A DNA stretch of 39,539 bases from Virgibacillus sp. AGTR (GTDB taxonomy: Bacteria; Bacillota; Bacilli; Bacillales; Amphibacillaceae). Positions 25,924 through 33,991 of the stretch are shown one piece after another. The stretch covers positions 1-39,539 of the forward strand of contig NZ_JAJERH010000038.1 of NCBI RefSeq assembly GCF_016919725.2, in the 5' to 3' direction. Both the position numbers and the translations under genes were made by a program. Position 1 is the first letter of the stretch. Each line of letters opens with the position of its first letter. The notes under the pieces are model-generated. The model did no database searches. It saw nothing but the letters and a program-made list of their open reading frames with translations, and was not told the origin of the DNA.

Positions 25924-27129
25924 TTAATTAAAGTAATTCATCAAGCCTTCTACGATACTGTTTGCAACCGTATTTTGATAGTCTTCAGATTGTGCCATAG
26001 ATAAATCACCTGGATTAGTAATGAACCCTAATTCTACTAATACGCTTGGAAAACGATTTTTACGTAAAACATAGAAGTTACTTTCTTTAATTCCACGACC
26101 TTGCAAAGATACATTTTGCTCCAGCGAACCTTGAATATTGCTAGCTAAATCACGGTTTTTTTCACCCAAATGGTAGTATGTTTCAATTCCATTCATTCTC
26201 ATTAAGGGATGGGCATTGTAATGTAGACTAATAAATGCATGTGTATGATATAAATTACTTAATCTCACTCGCTCGTTCAGAGAAATGTAATAATCACTAT
26301 TGCGTGTCAGAATAACCGTAGCACCGGCTTGACGCAGCTTTTGCTCCACGTGATCGGCAGTGCGCATAATTATATCTTTTTCGAACACACCGTTTACGCC
26401 TAGGGAACCCGGATCTTTCCCTCCATGTCCAGGGTCAATTACAATATTATATCCTTGAAGGGATCCAGTACTAGCAGTATTAGCTTCTCTTTTCTTCTGT
26501 TCATCTTTCTTCGTGGATTCCACTTTTTCCGCTTGGGTATTTTCTGTATTTTTTTTGCTAGTTTTCTTAGACACCTGCGTTTGATTTGTTTCGTTGACCT
26601 CAAATAAATATTGTGAAGCTACCCATGCTTCTTGTCCATCATAATACGTTTGTACCCAGCCAAAGAATTCCTTGTATACTCTAACTTTATCGCCGTTTTG
26701 TAATTGCCCTATTATCGGTGCATCGTGAGAAGGACCAGATCTTACATTTAGATTAGATGTCCCTGCAGCAAATACCTTATCTTTACTCGTTAAAGTTGCT
26801 GCATTCTGTGCTTTCGGTAGATTTTTTTGCGTATAGCCTGCCGCTTTCGCTGACGAGCTTGGTTTAAATAAATATTGTGAAGCAACCCATGCCTCTTGAC
26901 CACCATAATACGTTTGTACCCAACCAAAAGACTCCTTATAAACTTTTACTCTATCACCTTTATCTAGCTTACCTATTATTGGTGCTTGATGATTAGGAGA
27001 CGACCTTACATTTAAATTAGCTGATCCTACCTCATACATCTCGGCATCTTGGGCGCTAACAGGTAATTCGAATAAATTAATAAAAAGAATGATTACCATA
27101 CTTATACTCACTGTTATGAGCCGCTTCAT
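25924..27129 (-). CDS. Secreted N-acetylmuramoyl-L-alanine amidase with two SH3b domains
   Basis: This 401-residue wall hydrolase cuts the amide bond between N-acetylmuramic acid and the stem peptide. A signal peptide (about 1-27) is followed by two bacterial SH3 domains (about 33-88 and 122-176), which bind cell wall. A Lys/Glu/Thr-rich linker (185-222) and an Amidase_3 catalytic domain (about 227-400) come next. Zinc ligands are the histidine of DPGHGGKDPG, the glutamate of GVFEKD and the histidine of ISLHYNAH; the catalytic glutamate is in VLVELGFITN. The ATG at 27129 has AAGGAGG 11 nt upstream; an ATG at 27150 is also possible. The two SH3b domains are alike even at the DNA level. Confidence 0.93.
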   Translation of the reverse strand: MKRLITVSISMVIILFINLFELPVSAQDAEMYEVGSANLNVRSSPNHQAPIIGKLDKGDRVKVYKESFGWVQTYYGGQEAWVASQYLFKPSSSAKAAGYTQKNLPKAQNAATLTSKDKVFAAGTSNLNVRSGPSHDAPIIGQLQNGDKVRVYKEFFGWVQTYYDGQEAWVASQYLFEVNETNQTQVSKKTSKKNTENTQAEKVESTKKDEQKKREANTASTGSLQGYNIVIDPGHGGKDPGSLGVNGVFEKDIIMRTADHVEQKLRQAGATVILTRNSDYYISLNERVRLSNLYHTHAFISLHYNAHPLMRMNGIETYYHLGEKNRDLASNIQGSLEQNVSLQGRGIKESNFYVLRKNRFPSVLVELGFITNPGDLSMAQSEDYQNTVANSIVEGLMNYFN

Positions 27130-27511
27130 TAAATAAAAAGCCTCCTTCATTTTTCCTGTAGTTAGTTTTCATTACTAGATTATAGCAAAGATACAACATC
27201 ATCCGCCAAAATTTACTAGAAATTAAAAAGAATTTACGTGTGTGCTAAAGGAAGACATTTACTGTTTATAGCTTATTTCTACGTTGTCTTCACTCTCTAA
27301 CCTCCCTACTTATTTGTAAATAGATTCCTTAGGCTAGCATCGTATCGTTACTGAAGCAAATGACTTAGTTAAATAAGGACTATTTACCCAATAATCTGAA
27401 TATACTAAAATTATTATCTTCATATTAATTTATTTTATGTGCTTTGTCTACCAAAATCTACAATTTTAGACAAAATGACTCAGATTAGTTCATAAGTTTC
27501 ATGTTAAGCAT

Positions 27512-27580
27512 AGAGTGAACTTTCCATCAGTTGGTGAGCGTTTTCTTTATCCCCCACTGATGGTTAGTGGATCAATCCAC
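27512..27580 (+). repeat. R1 repeat, left-end fragment
   Basis: Only the left hairpin remains: GTGAACTTTCCATCAGT, an 8-bp CCATCAGT/ACTGATGG stem, and GGTTAGTGGATCAATCC. The right arm is lost where the terminator of the next gene begins. The stretch 27151-27511 contains no other feature that I can name. Confidence 0.6.
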
Positions 27581-27584
27581 ATAT

Positions 27585-27627
27585 AAAAAAACCCGTATCA
27601 CTGTAAATGTGTAATACGGGTTTTTTT
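27585..27627 (-). terminator. Terminator of the small HTH gene
   Basis: AAAAAACCCGTAT and ATACGGGTTTTTTT form a strong stem with A and T tracts, 13 bp past the stop at 27640. Confidence 0.85.
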
Positions 27628-27639
27628 ATCGCTTTTTTT

Positions 27640-27873
27640 CTAATCCTCATCCTTAACATCTATATCTTCAGGAATTGGCTCATTCAAATAATCTAAAATC
27701 ATTTTACGGTATTTTTCCACCTGCTCTAAATGTGTATGAAATTGCTCTTTATTAATCAGAAACTGTTCACCATCATGAACAGCACGTATTCTACCTTGTA
27801 GAACAAGCGCGTTAATCTTTGTTTCCTCCATAGACAAAAACTCCGCCGTTTCCGGTATGGTTAGATACATCAT
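27640..27873 (-). CDS. Excisionase-family (MerR-like HTH) DNA-binding protein
   Basis: This 77-residue protein has the layout of the excisionase/HTH_17 domain: YLTIPETAEFLSMEETKINALVLQGRI for the helix-turn-helix, then the wing GEQFLINKEQFHTHLE and a short acidic tail (EDIDVKDED). Proteins of this kind bind DNA and occur both in mobile elements and as stand-alone regulators. No integrase or phage gene is nearby, so a chromosomal regulator is more likely. AAAGGA lies 7 nt before the first of two consecutive ATG codons. The target is unknown. It is monocistronic with a strong terminator. Confidence 0.78.
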   Translation of the reverse strand: MMYLTIPETAEFLSMEETKINALVLQGRIRAVHDGEQFLINKEQFHTHLEQVEKYRKMILDYLNEPIPEDIDVKDED

Positions 27874-27947
27874 CCTCCATTCCTTTCTTCATCATTTTGG
27901 AAACGTAACTCACCTCTAACACGTACTATTAAACCCATCCCCGATTA

Positions 27948-28223
27948 TTATACCAAGATATCACGATATTCTGGAGTTCTTTCCATTTTGTTTTTCGCAT
28001 AGGAGCAGGCAGGTTTAATCTTTTTTTCTTCTCTCCGTGCAAAGTTAACCACTTCATCAACTAATTTCCCTGCAACGCCTTGGCCACGTAATTCTTCCGA
28101 TACTTTGGTATGAGTAATGATTATATGCCCTTCATCGGAAGTATCAAACGTAATTTCGGCTTCTGGATTTTGTTCATCATCTCCAATATAAAATTTATGA
28201 TCTCCTTTTTTTACAGCTGCCAT
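27948..28223 (-). CDS. Small GNAT-like N-acetyltransferase, YjdJ type
   Basis: This 91-residue protein matches the minimal acetyltransferase (NAT_SF, Gcn5-related) layout: an N-terminal beta-hairpin (KGDHKFYIGD, AEITFDT), the HTKVSEELRGQGVAGKLVDEVV acetyl-CoA-binding segment and KIKPACSYAKNKMERTPEY. It has the usual family length (about 90-95). AGAGGAG lies upstream of the ATG. The substrate is unknown. The neighbouring gene also carries a GNAT domain, but the two are of different subfamilies. Confidence 0.85.
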   Translation of the reverse strand: MAAVKKGDHKFYIGDDEQNPEAEITFDTSDEGHIIITHTKVSEELRGQGVAGKLVDEVVNFARREEKKIKPACSYAKNKMERTPEYRDILV

Positions 28224-28306
28224 TATTCAACCGCTCCTCTAAAATGAATTTGTAAAGATAGTTTTAATAATAACTAAAAAAACTATTCAGTTTGGAGTAA
28301 TCTTCT

Positions 28307-29155
28307 TTAAAATATGGGAATAATGACTGCTTTACATGCCTTTTCATAAAATTCAATCGGGCCTGCCCCACCAAGTATTGCATATTCATAACCAATTTCT
28401 TTCATATCTCGTAAGCAATGGTGTAATAAACCAAATCCAATTCCGTTTCCTCTTAAGTCTAACTTTACTCCCATTGGACCAAAATAGTTCTTTTTATTTT
28501 GAAAGATGTCAAAGGCAGCAAATCCCACATAGTTACGTTGCGAATCAGTAGCAACATAGATCGTATCTTTCCCTTCAACGAAAGCCCTTTCAATTGTTAA
28601 TGACCATTCCCGCGAAAAGTGATCATAGACAAATGATACAAGCTTATTCCTATCTGTATGATATACACGTCGAATCCCGAATGAAGATGGAATATTTGGA
28701 AATGAATAATTACCAAGATGGGTAATCATATCTCTTGCTGTAGCTCCTAAGCTTATCATCATAAACTTATCATCATCCGTCAGTAGCTTGTCCACTTGAT
28801 CTGTTCTTAACAAAGCTTTGAGTAAATGACCCTCGTTCAAATATATTTGATTGAATTTTTGCATATATCCAATAGCGGAAGCAAAAACAATTGTTACATC
28901 TTTTTCAACAGGTATAGAAAAGTATGGACTTGACATTTGCCTATAATCAAAGGTTTGAACGTTTTTATCCACACAACGCAATTCTTCAATACTAATGGAG
29001 CTCCAATAGGAAAGCTCAGCCAAAAAACTAGCGTCTTGCTTCAAAAAAGCGATTAATAAATGAAGAATGGACACTGTTTGTTTATCCGTTTTTGCCGCTT
29101 CTTCTTCTGCACATTCTATTATCATTTGCATTCTATCTGTCATTCGCATTACCAT
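28307..29155 (-). CDS. Clp N-domain fused to a GNAT acetyltransferase
   Basis: The 282-residue product has two parts. Residues about 5-130 contain two repeats of the ClpA/ClpB/ClpC N-terminal type (ECAEEEAAKTDKQTVSILHL and FASAIGYMQKFNQIYLNEGH), which in Clp ATPases bind adaptors or substrates. Residues about 155-282 are a GNAT domain (YVATDSQRNYVGFAAFDIF, LDLRGNGIGFGLLHHCLRDM, GGAGPIEFYEKAC). No AAA+ module is present, so it is not an unfoldase. It starts 35 bp after the LuxR gene and may be co-transcribed with it. ATG codons at 29155 and 29149 are both possible, with GAGGG upstream. The role is unknown. Confidence 0.8.
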   Translation of the reverse strand: MVMRMTDRMQMIIECAEEEAAKTDKQTVSILHLLIAFLKQDASFLAELSYWSSISIEELRCVDKNVQTFDYRQMSSPYFSIPVEKDVTIVFASAIGYMQKFNQIYLNEGHLLKALLRTDQVDKLLTDDDKFMMISLGATARDMITHLGNYSFPNIPSSFGIRRVYHTDRNKLVSFVYDHFSREWSLTIERAFVEGKDTIYVATDSQRNYVGFAAFDIFQNKKNYFGPMGVKLDLRGNGIGFGLLHHCLRDMKEIGYEYAILGGAGPIEFYEKACKAVIIPIF

Positions 29156-29190
29156 CCTACCCTCTTCCCTAAATCATATTATTCCTTGTA

Positions 29191-30726
29191 TTATTTTAAG
29201 AGACCTAGACGGAAGCCAGTTGAAACAACTTGGGTGCGATTCCTTGCCTTTAGTTTCCCCATAAGACTACTGACATAGTCTCTAACTGTGTGTTCACTAA
29301 GATGTAAGTTTTCCCCCATTTGTCTATTGTCATAGCCCTCAGCTAATAGGGTTAAAATGTTTAATTCACGTTTTGTTAGTTGAATGCCGTAAAGTGGATG
29401 TACCTGGCCCTCGTGCTTTTGAATAAAATGCCCAATTCGCTTTCCTATTTCTTCAAGTAGCTCAAGCTCATCTTTAGCTACTTCAAATTCTTTTCCCATC
29501 TGATCGAGGGTAATCCAGCCTAACATTTCATGCTCGTAGTACACTGGCACAATAATTAAAGATGAAAGCTCAAACAGTTCAATGGTTTCTTTATTAATGG
29601 AAAGAGCAGGGTCTTTAATAAACATTGGTTTCTTGGTAATACGTATCTGATCAAATAGTTGATTCGGATAAAGTGGGCCTTTAAATCCTTGAACCTTTGA
29701 TAATTCTGAACCGACTATCCCCTTAAATTCTTTAGACCAAGGGATATAGGCATAGAATACACATCGATTATAGTGTAGTAATTCTTCACATTGCTTCATG
29801 ATATAAGCGAGATCATCTACACCTACACAATCTAATAAAATCGTATTAAATCTATCTAATGTAAGTAATTTTTTCGTAATTGCTTTCTCCTGTCGATCAT
29901 ACTTTGTAATCAAATTACTTATTTGGGAAATATAATTAGCAATTGACGATTGTTCTTGAATAGTGAGCCCGAGTGACCCTTTTATATACAATGCTCCATC
30001 AGCTAATGGAAAGCACGGCAATTGATCGAGAAAACCTGGGCTTAATGATGTTTGAAAAGCGTCTGGTACAAAATGAAGACTACCATCAACTTCAGACCGC
30101 TTCCAGCTGCTCACAATCGGTGAAACGGCTTGTTGATTTTGTAGTAAATATAGTTCACCAATAGGATAACTTGCTAAATAAGATGTTATTAATATTTGAA
30201 AATCATGTGGGATTAGGCCACGTCTATCACGACTACGATTGTTTGCAGAGGCATATATTTGAAATAACTTAGAAAAGGTTGATGATAAGAATAATATTCC
30301 CGATAATAACTGTTCATCTTTCGTTTCATCGTATAAATTTACAAATGCCTTCTCCAAAATGAAATAAAATGCATGTAGCCGTTTTACAGATAATACAGAA
30401 ATATGACGTTGTATCCAGATGCTTAATAATTGATGAAACGCCAGTTTTGTTTTTAATTGATCGGAACCTGTAATTGTTTCAAAGAAAGAATTTGCAAGTA
30501 TTCCTATTACTTCTTGTTCGTAATTGGTAAGTAATGAATCTAATTGAAGATGAATGTTCATATTCCCCTGCAATTGTTGCTTATGTGTCCTGATAAATCG
30601 TTTAAAATCCTCATTGGATATTTCTGGAATGAAATGAGCATGCTGTGTCAATTCTATTCTAACCCCCTTTATACCAAAACTTCCTATATTTGAACGGTAT
30701 TTTATGACTATTTTCCCTCTATTCAT
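29191..30726 (-). CDS. GAF-domain LuxR-family transcriptional regulator
   Basis: This 511-residue protein has a long N-terminal part of unknown fold (about 1-280), a GAF-like sensing region (about 290-435, with CEELLHYNRCVFYAYIPW and LIIVPVYYEHEMLGWITLDQ) and a C-terminal LuxR helix-turn-helix (447-511, LTKRELNILTLLAEGYDNRQ). The HTH core is LHLSEHTVRDYVSSLMGKL. AAAAAGGA lies 7 nt before the ATG. It is divergent from two SDR dehydrogenase genes, with a 20-bp palindrome in between, so these are its most likely targets. The signal it senses cannot be told. The Clp-GNAT gene follows closely. Confidence 0.85.
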   Translation of the reverse strand: MNRGKIVIKYRSNIGSFGIKGVRIELTQHAHFIPEISNEDFKRFIRTHKQQLQGNMNIHLQLDSLLTNYEQEVIGILANSFFETITGSDQLKTKLAFHQLLSIWIQRHISVLSVKRLHAFYFILEKAFVNLYDETKDEQLLSGILFLSSTFSKLFQIYASANNRSRDRRGLIPHDFQILITSYLASYPIGELYLLQNQQAVSPIVSSWKRSEVDGSLHFVPDAFQTSLSPGFLDQLPCFPLADGALYIKGSLGLTIQEQSSIANYISQISNLITKYDRQEKAITKKLLTLDRFNTILLDCVGVDDLAYIMKQCEELLHYNRCVFYAYIPWSKEFKGIVGSELSKVQGFKGPLYPNQLFDQIRITKKPMFIKDPALSINKETIELFELSSLIIVPVYYEHEMLGWITLDQMGKEFEVAKDELELLEEIGKRIGHFIQKHEGQVHPLYGIQLTKRELNILTLLAEGYDNRQMGENLHLSEHTVRDYVSSLMGKLKARNRTQVVSTGFRLGLLK

Positions 30727-30992
30727 AGGATATTCCTTTTTTCATATGCCATATACAATTTATATAACGTACGTATACCATTTTCGATAAATACGCATGA
30801 ACACCAGTCGATTATCTATACTAAGAAAAGAATTACGAGAAATAGTCACAAAACTTGAATGCCGTAATACATCATCATGGAGTTACGGAATCACCATTAT
30901 TATAAGAAAAATAATTTAGAAAGTACAAATTTTAAACTAATCATCCTATAGTTTTATTTGTATCCCTTCTTAAGGAGGTGTCTTTAGATAAC

Positions 30993-31012
30993 TAGTAATG
31001 TATACATTACTA
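30993..31012. promoter_or_regulatory. 20-bp perfect palindrome upstream of the SDR genes
   Basis: TAGTAATGTATACATTACTA reads identically on both strands. It lies 45 bp before the first SDR start and 267 bp before the LuxR-type regulator start, and is a strong operator candidate. The rest of 30727-31053 contains a CCGTAA/TTACGG inverted pair (about 30862-30888) and an unassigned Shine-Dalgarno-like TAAGGAGGTG at 30971-30980. Confidence 0.6.
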
Positions 31013-31056
31013 ACAATAATAAAACCCTATTCATATAACTAGAAAGGACGATCGTG

Positions 31057-31809
31057 ATGAAGCTAGAGAATAAAGTAGCCATCATTACAGGAGGAGGAAC
31101 TGGAATTGGTAAGAAGACAGCCCTATTGTTTGCTAACGAAGGGGCGAAATTAGTCATCACAGATATTAACGAAGAATCTGGTAGAAAAACAGTAGACGAA
31201 ATAAAAGCGTTAGGTTCGGAAGGGATTTTCATTAAGCATGATGTAAGTAATGAAGAGGATTGGAAGCAAGTAATTAATGAAACTATAAACCATTTCAGCA
31301 CAATTGATGTGTTATTTAATAATGCTGGCATCTATATTATTAAACCACTTGTAGAAACTGAATTAGAAGAATGGAACCGTCTTATGTCGATTAACGTTAC
31401 TGGTGTATTCTTGGGTATGAAACATGCTGTTCCAGTAATGGCAAAACAAAAAAGTGGGTCTGTCATTAATGCTTCCTCTGTAGCAGGGCTTATCGGTGCG
31501 CCAGGCCATGTTCTATATGGAGCTAGCAAAGGTGCTGTACGTATAATGACGAAGGATATTGCTATGGAGTATGCAAATACTGGAGTGCGCGTAAATTCTA
31601 TCCATCCCGGTTATATTGAGACAGCAATGGCTAACTATGCATCTGAACAAACTGGTCATTCCAAAGAAGAATTAGACAAAACCTATCCACTTGGAAGAAT
31701 GGGAAAACCTGAAGAAGTAGCTAAAATGGTGCTATTTCTTGCTTCAGATGATGCTTCCTTCTCAACAGGAGCTGAGTTTGTAATTGATGGTGGAGCAACA
31801 GTAAACTAA
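31057..31809 (+). CDS. SDR-family oxidoreductase 1
   Basis: This 250-residue classical short-chain dehydrogenase has the cofactor motif GGGTGIG (12-18), NNAG (88-91), a catalytic Ser in INASSVAG (140/141), Tyr154 and Lys158 in LYGASKGA, and HPGYIETAM after it. Asp36 at the end of the second strand (VITDI) favours NAD(H). Related proteins include glucose 1-dehydrogenases, 3-oxoacyl-ACP reductases and cyclopentanol or steroid dehydrogenases; the substrate is not deducible. AAAGGA at 31043-31048 fits the ATG at 31057 better than the GTG at 31054. It is first in a two-gene operon, 14 bp before a paralogue. Confidence 0.9.
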   Translation: MKLENKVAIITGGGTGIGKKTALLFANEGAKLVITDINEESGRKTVDEIKALGSEGIFIKHDVSNEEDWKQVINETINHFSTIDVLFNNAGIYIIKPLVETELEEWNRLMSINVTGVFLGMKHAVPVMAKQKSGSVINASSVAGLIGAPGHVLYGASKGAVRIMTKDIAMEYANTGVRVNSIHPGYIETAMANYASEQTGHSKEELDKTYPLGRMGKPEEVAKMVLFLASDDASFSTGAEFVIDGGATVN

Positions 31810-31823
31810 AAGGAGTTTTTCAA

Positions 31824-32567
31824 ATGAAATTAGCAGAAAAAATAGCAATTATTACTGGTGGCGCTAGCGGTATTGGAGAAGCAACTGTGCGATTATTTGT
31901 ACAGGAAGGTGCTAAAGTAGCAATAGCGGACTTTTCAGACCATGGTCAAGAAATCTCGGATGAGCTGAATCAAAAAGGATATGAAACCATCTTTATAAAA
32001 ACCGATGTTTCCAACGAGGAACATACAAAAAATATGATTAATCAAACGGTACGACATTTTGGCAGAGTGGACATTATGTTTGCAAATGCTGGAATTGCGA
32101 ATGACGCAAATATCCATGAGCTATCCTACGATAAGTGGAAAAAAACAATTGATATTAATTTATCAGGCGTTTATCTTTCCGATAAATACGCCATTGAGCA
32201 AATGCGGCAGCAGGAGGATGGTGGAGTTATTGTAAATAGCGGGTCCATTCACAGCTTCGTAGGGAAGGATAGTGTAACCGCCTATTCCGCAGCAAAAGGT
32301 GGTGTAAAACTACTTACCCAAACATTAGGTATTGCTTACGCCAAAGAAGGCATACGTGTTAATGCTATTTGCCCAGGGTACATTGATACTCCATTAATCG
32401 CCAAATCTTCGCCAGAAGTAAAGGACCATCTTGTTAGTCTCCATCCAATGGGAAGACTGGGTAAAGCAGAAGAAGTTGCTAAATCCGTGTTGTTTTTAGC
32501 AAGTGACGATGCCTCATTTATTGCTGGAACAACTCTATTAGTAGACGGTGGCTATACTGCGCAATAA
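31824..32567 (+). CDS. SDR-family oxidoreductase 2
   Basis: This 247-residue classical short-chain dehydrogenase has GGASGIG (12-18), ANAG (87-90), catalytic Ser139/141 in VNSGSIHSF, Tyr154 and Lys158 in AYSAAKGG, and CPGYIDTPL. Asp36 (AIADF) suggests NAD(H) use. It begins 14 bp after its paralogue, with AAAAGGAG 8 nt before the ATG, so the two are co-transcribed. The pair looks like a tandem duplication that has diverged; two successive oxidation steps on one substrate are possible but not shown. No terminator is evident after it; 32568-32762 shows no gene. Confidence 0.9.
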   Translation: MKLAEKIAIITGGASGIGEATVRLFVQEGAKVAIADFSDHGQEISDELNQKGYETIFIKTDVSNEEHTKNMINQTVRHFGRVDIMFANAGIANDANIHELSYDKWKKTIDINLSGVYLSDKYAIEQMRQQEDGGVIVNSGSIHSFVGKDSVTAYSAAKGGVKLLTQTLGIAYAKEGIRVNAICPGYIDTPLIAKSSPEVKDHLVSLHPMGRLGKAEEVAKSVLFLASDDASFIAGTTLLVDGGYTAQ

Positions 32568-32762
32568 GCTAAAAATAATTAACAATGCTTTGTAGAATAT
32601 TCATAGAAACGACCTGTCCCAAAAACTGCTTTAAAAGCACAACTAGCTATGTCAGACTTCCATATGAGTTTCACACGCCAATTATAGTATGGATTAGTCT
32701 AAGGGCCAGTGCCGTTTCTATTTTACATACTAGTTACTACCAGTCCAGCAATGACGAGTCTC

Positions 32763-33197
32763 TTAGTGGGCAATTTCTAAATCTGTTAACGAAAAATGAA
32801 ACATACGCTCAAAATTTTCTTCATTATTTACAGAATATCCAGATCCATTGAGCGAATAAGTAATATCTGTCACTTTATGATGATTATCATATGGAACCCA
32901 GCCAAATCTTAGATGATGCTCGAAAATAAATCTATTAAATGTATTCGTCGCTTTAGTCGCTTCGAATGTTTTTATTTCCTCAATCATGCTTTTCCAATCA
33001 TTTGGCAATTTACGTATACCATAAGAAGACGTATCAAGCGATATTTCATCCTTCATCTGTATGGCTGGATGATAATTAGTTCCAGAATAGCCTCGTTTTT
33101 TCTTCAGAAAAAAATCCAATGCTGCCACTTGGTCACGAGGATCTAAATTCCATACAAAATAATACGTTTCGGGATTATTCTCCTCTATTTTTAACAC
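32763..33197 (-). pseudogene. C-terminal part of a gene split by an in-frame TGA
   Basis: This 144-codon frame (MLKIEENNPETYYFVWNLDP onward) begins two codons after the stop of the preceding gene and in the same frame: TGA at 33204-33206, then CCA, CGT, GTG. No ribosome binding site precedes the GTG. The simplest reading is that it and the 95-codon frame at 33204-33491 were one gene of about 243 codons for a membrane-anchored protein, broken by a nonsense mutation. I do not recognise the family; WNLDPRDQVAALDFFLKKKRG looks like a conserved core. If the part is translated separately, its start is unusual. Confidence 0.6.
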
Positions 33198-33203
33198 ACG
33201 TGG

Positions 33204-33491
33204 TCAGAGATTAATCTTAACCCAATTCAATTTCCATTGATTTCTTTTCCATTCCCAGTAGCTTCCTGAATACGTTTGATTTTCTGTAATAAATGGGACG
33301 AATAAATGCTGTTCATCAATTTTTATTACATCTTGAACTTGTTTTACGTTACTCTTAAATATAACCTCCTCTATTTCCAAAGCAATCTGCTCATCACTTA
33401 AGAATACACTAGGCTTAAACGGATAAAACCAATATATGAAAAATACTATAACAGCTGCTAATAAGCTAAACATTATTATTTTTTTATACAT
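33204..33491 (-). CDS. Membrane-anchored hypothetical protein, probably the N-terminal half of a split gene
   Basis: This 95-residue product has one N-terminal hydrophobic segment (about 5-24) and an outside domain ending in YWEWKRNQWKLNWVKINL. The domain appears to continue past the TGA at 33204-33206 into the next open frame. AAAAGGGG lies 8 nt before the ATG, and the start overlaps the upstream stop by one base (TAATG). The family is not recognised. Confidence 0.6.
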   Translation of the reverse strand: MYKKIIMFSLLAAVIVFFIYWFYPFKPSVFLSDEQIALEIEEVIFKSNVKQVQDVIKIDEQHLFVPFITENQTYSGSYWEWKRNQWKLNWVKINL

Positions 33492-33727
33492 TATGATGAC
33501 CCCTTTTCTTTTAGAAAAGGGGCAGATGATCGAAAATATAACTGCTTATCTTCCATCGAAATAAGTATACTTTCAAGATAAATGATAGGTGATTTTCCAC
33601 TACTCCATTTTGTTTCGATGCCTGTTAATACATACGGAAAACGTGCCTCTCTGTGATTTGAACCTAATGTATGTACTGCTTCAAACCATTTCCCGCTATC
33701 CACAGGCCTCTCAGCAAATGGATTCAA
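33491..33727 (-). CDS. Small hypothetical protein, possibly frameshifted continuation
   Basis: This 78-residue product starts at a TTG that overlaps the stop of the upstream frame (TTGA) and has no ribosome binding site. It contains PFAERPVDSGKWFEAVHTLG and SSGKSPIIYLESILI and is otherwise featureless. Because the preceding frame encodes only two membrane helices and breaks off in the repetitive TTTTTAATAATAATTTG, the two could be one gene of about 145 codons carrying a frameshift. The family is not recognised. Confidence 0.45.
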   Translation of the reverse strand: MNPFAERPVDSGKWFEAVHTLGSNHREARFPYVLTGIETKWSSGKSPIIYLESILISMEDKQLYFRSSAPFLKEKGSS

Positions 33728-33918
33728 ATTATTATTAAAAATAGTAATACTACACTAATTGGAAACACAGTAATATCAAAAGAACCAACTGTTAATTGTA
33801 TGGAAATAAGTCCGATAATTAAAAATAAGATTGCTTTCCAGAAGCTCAAGGCTTGAGAATGCTTTTGAAACGTATGAAGTGCTATCACACCAAGTAATCC
33901 ATATGCTATTATTACCAT
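33724..33918 (-). CDS. Small membrane protein
   Basis: This 64-residue product (from ATG 33918; a TTG at 33924 is also in frame) consists mostly of two hydrophobic segments (about 2-14 and 26-60 with a Gly/Thr break). No clear ribosome binding site precedes it. It is the first of four closely packed minus-strand frames, 67 bp after the LD-carboxypeptidase stop. See the following gene for a possible frameshift joining the two. Confidence 0.45.
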   Translation of the reverse strand: MVIIAYGLLGVIALHTFQKHSQALSFWKAILFLIIGLISIQLTVGSFDITVFPISVVLLFLIII

Positions 33919-33991
33919 TATCAATTCAATTATATTATCTATACGAACAACCTTTTCAAAACGAAGCTAATCTAATCGTTATTTAAAGATG

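Noticed and set aside
27640-27873. The excisionase-type protein as a sign of a prophage or integrative element
   Set aside because: No integrase, attachment-site repeats or phage genes are found around it; the neighbours are ordinary chromosomal genes.
32585-32851. Plus-strand 88-codon frame after the second SDR gene
   Set aside because: It overlaps the opposite-strand gene remnant at 32763, has no ribosome binding site and shows no recognisable motif.
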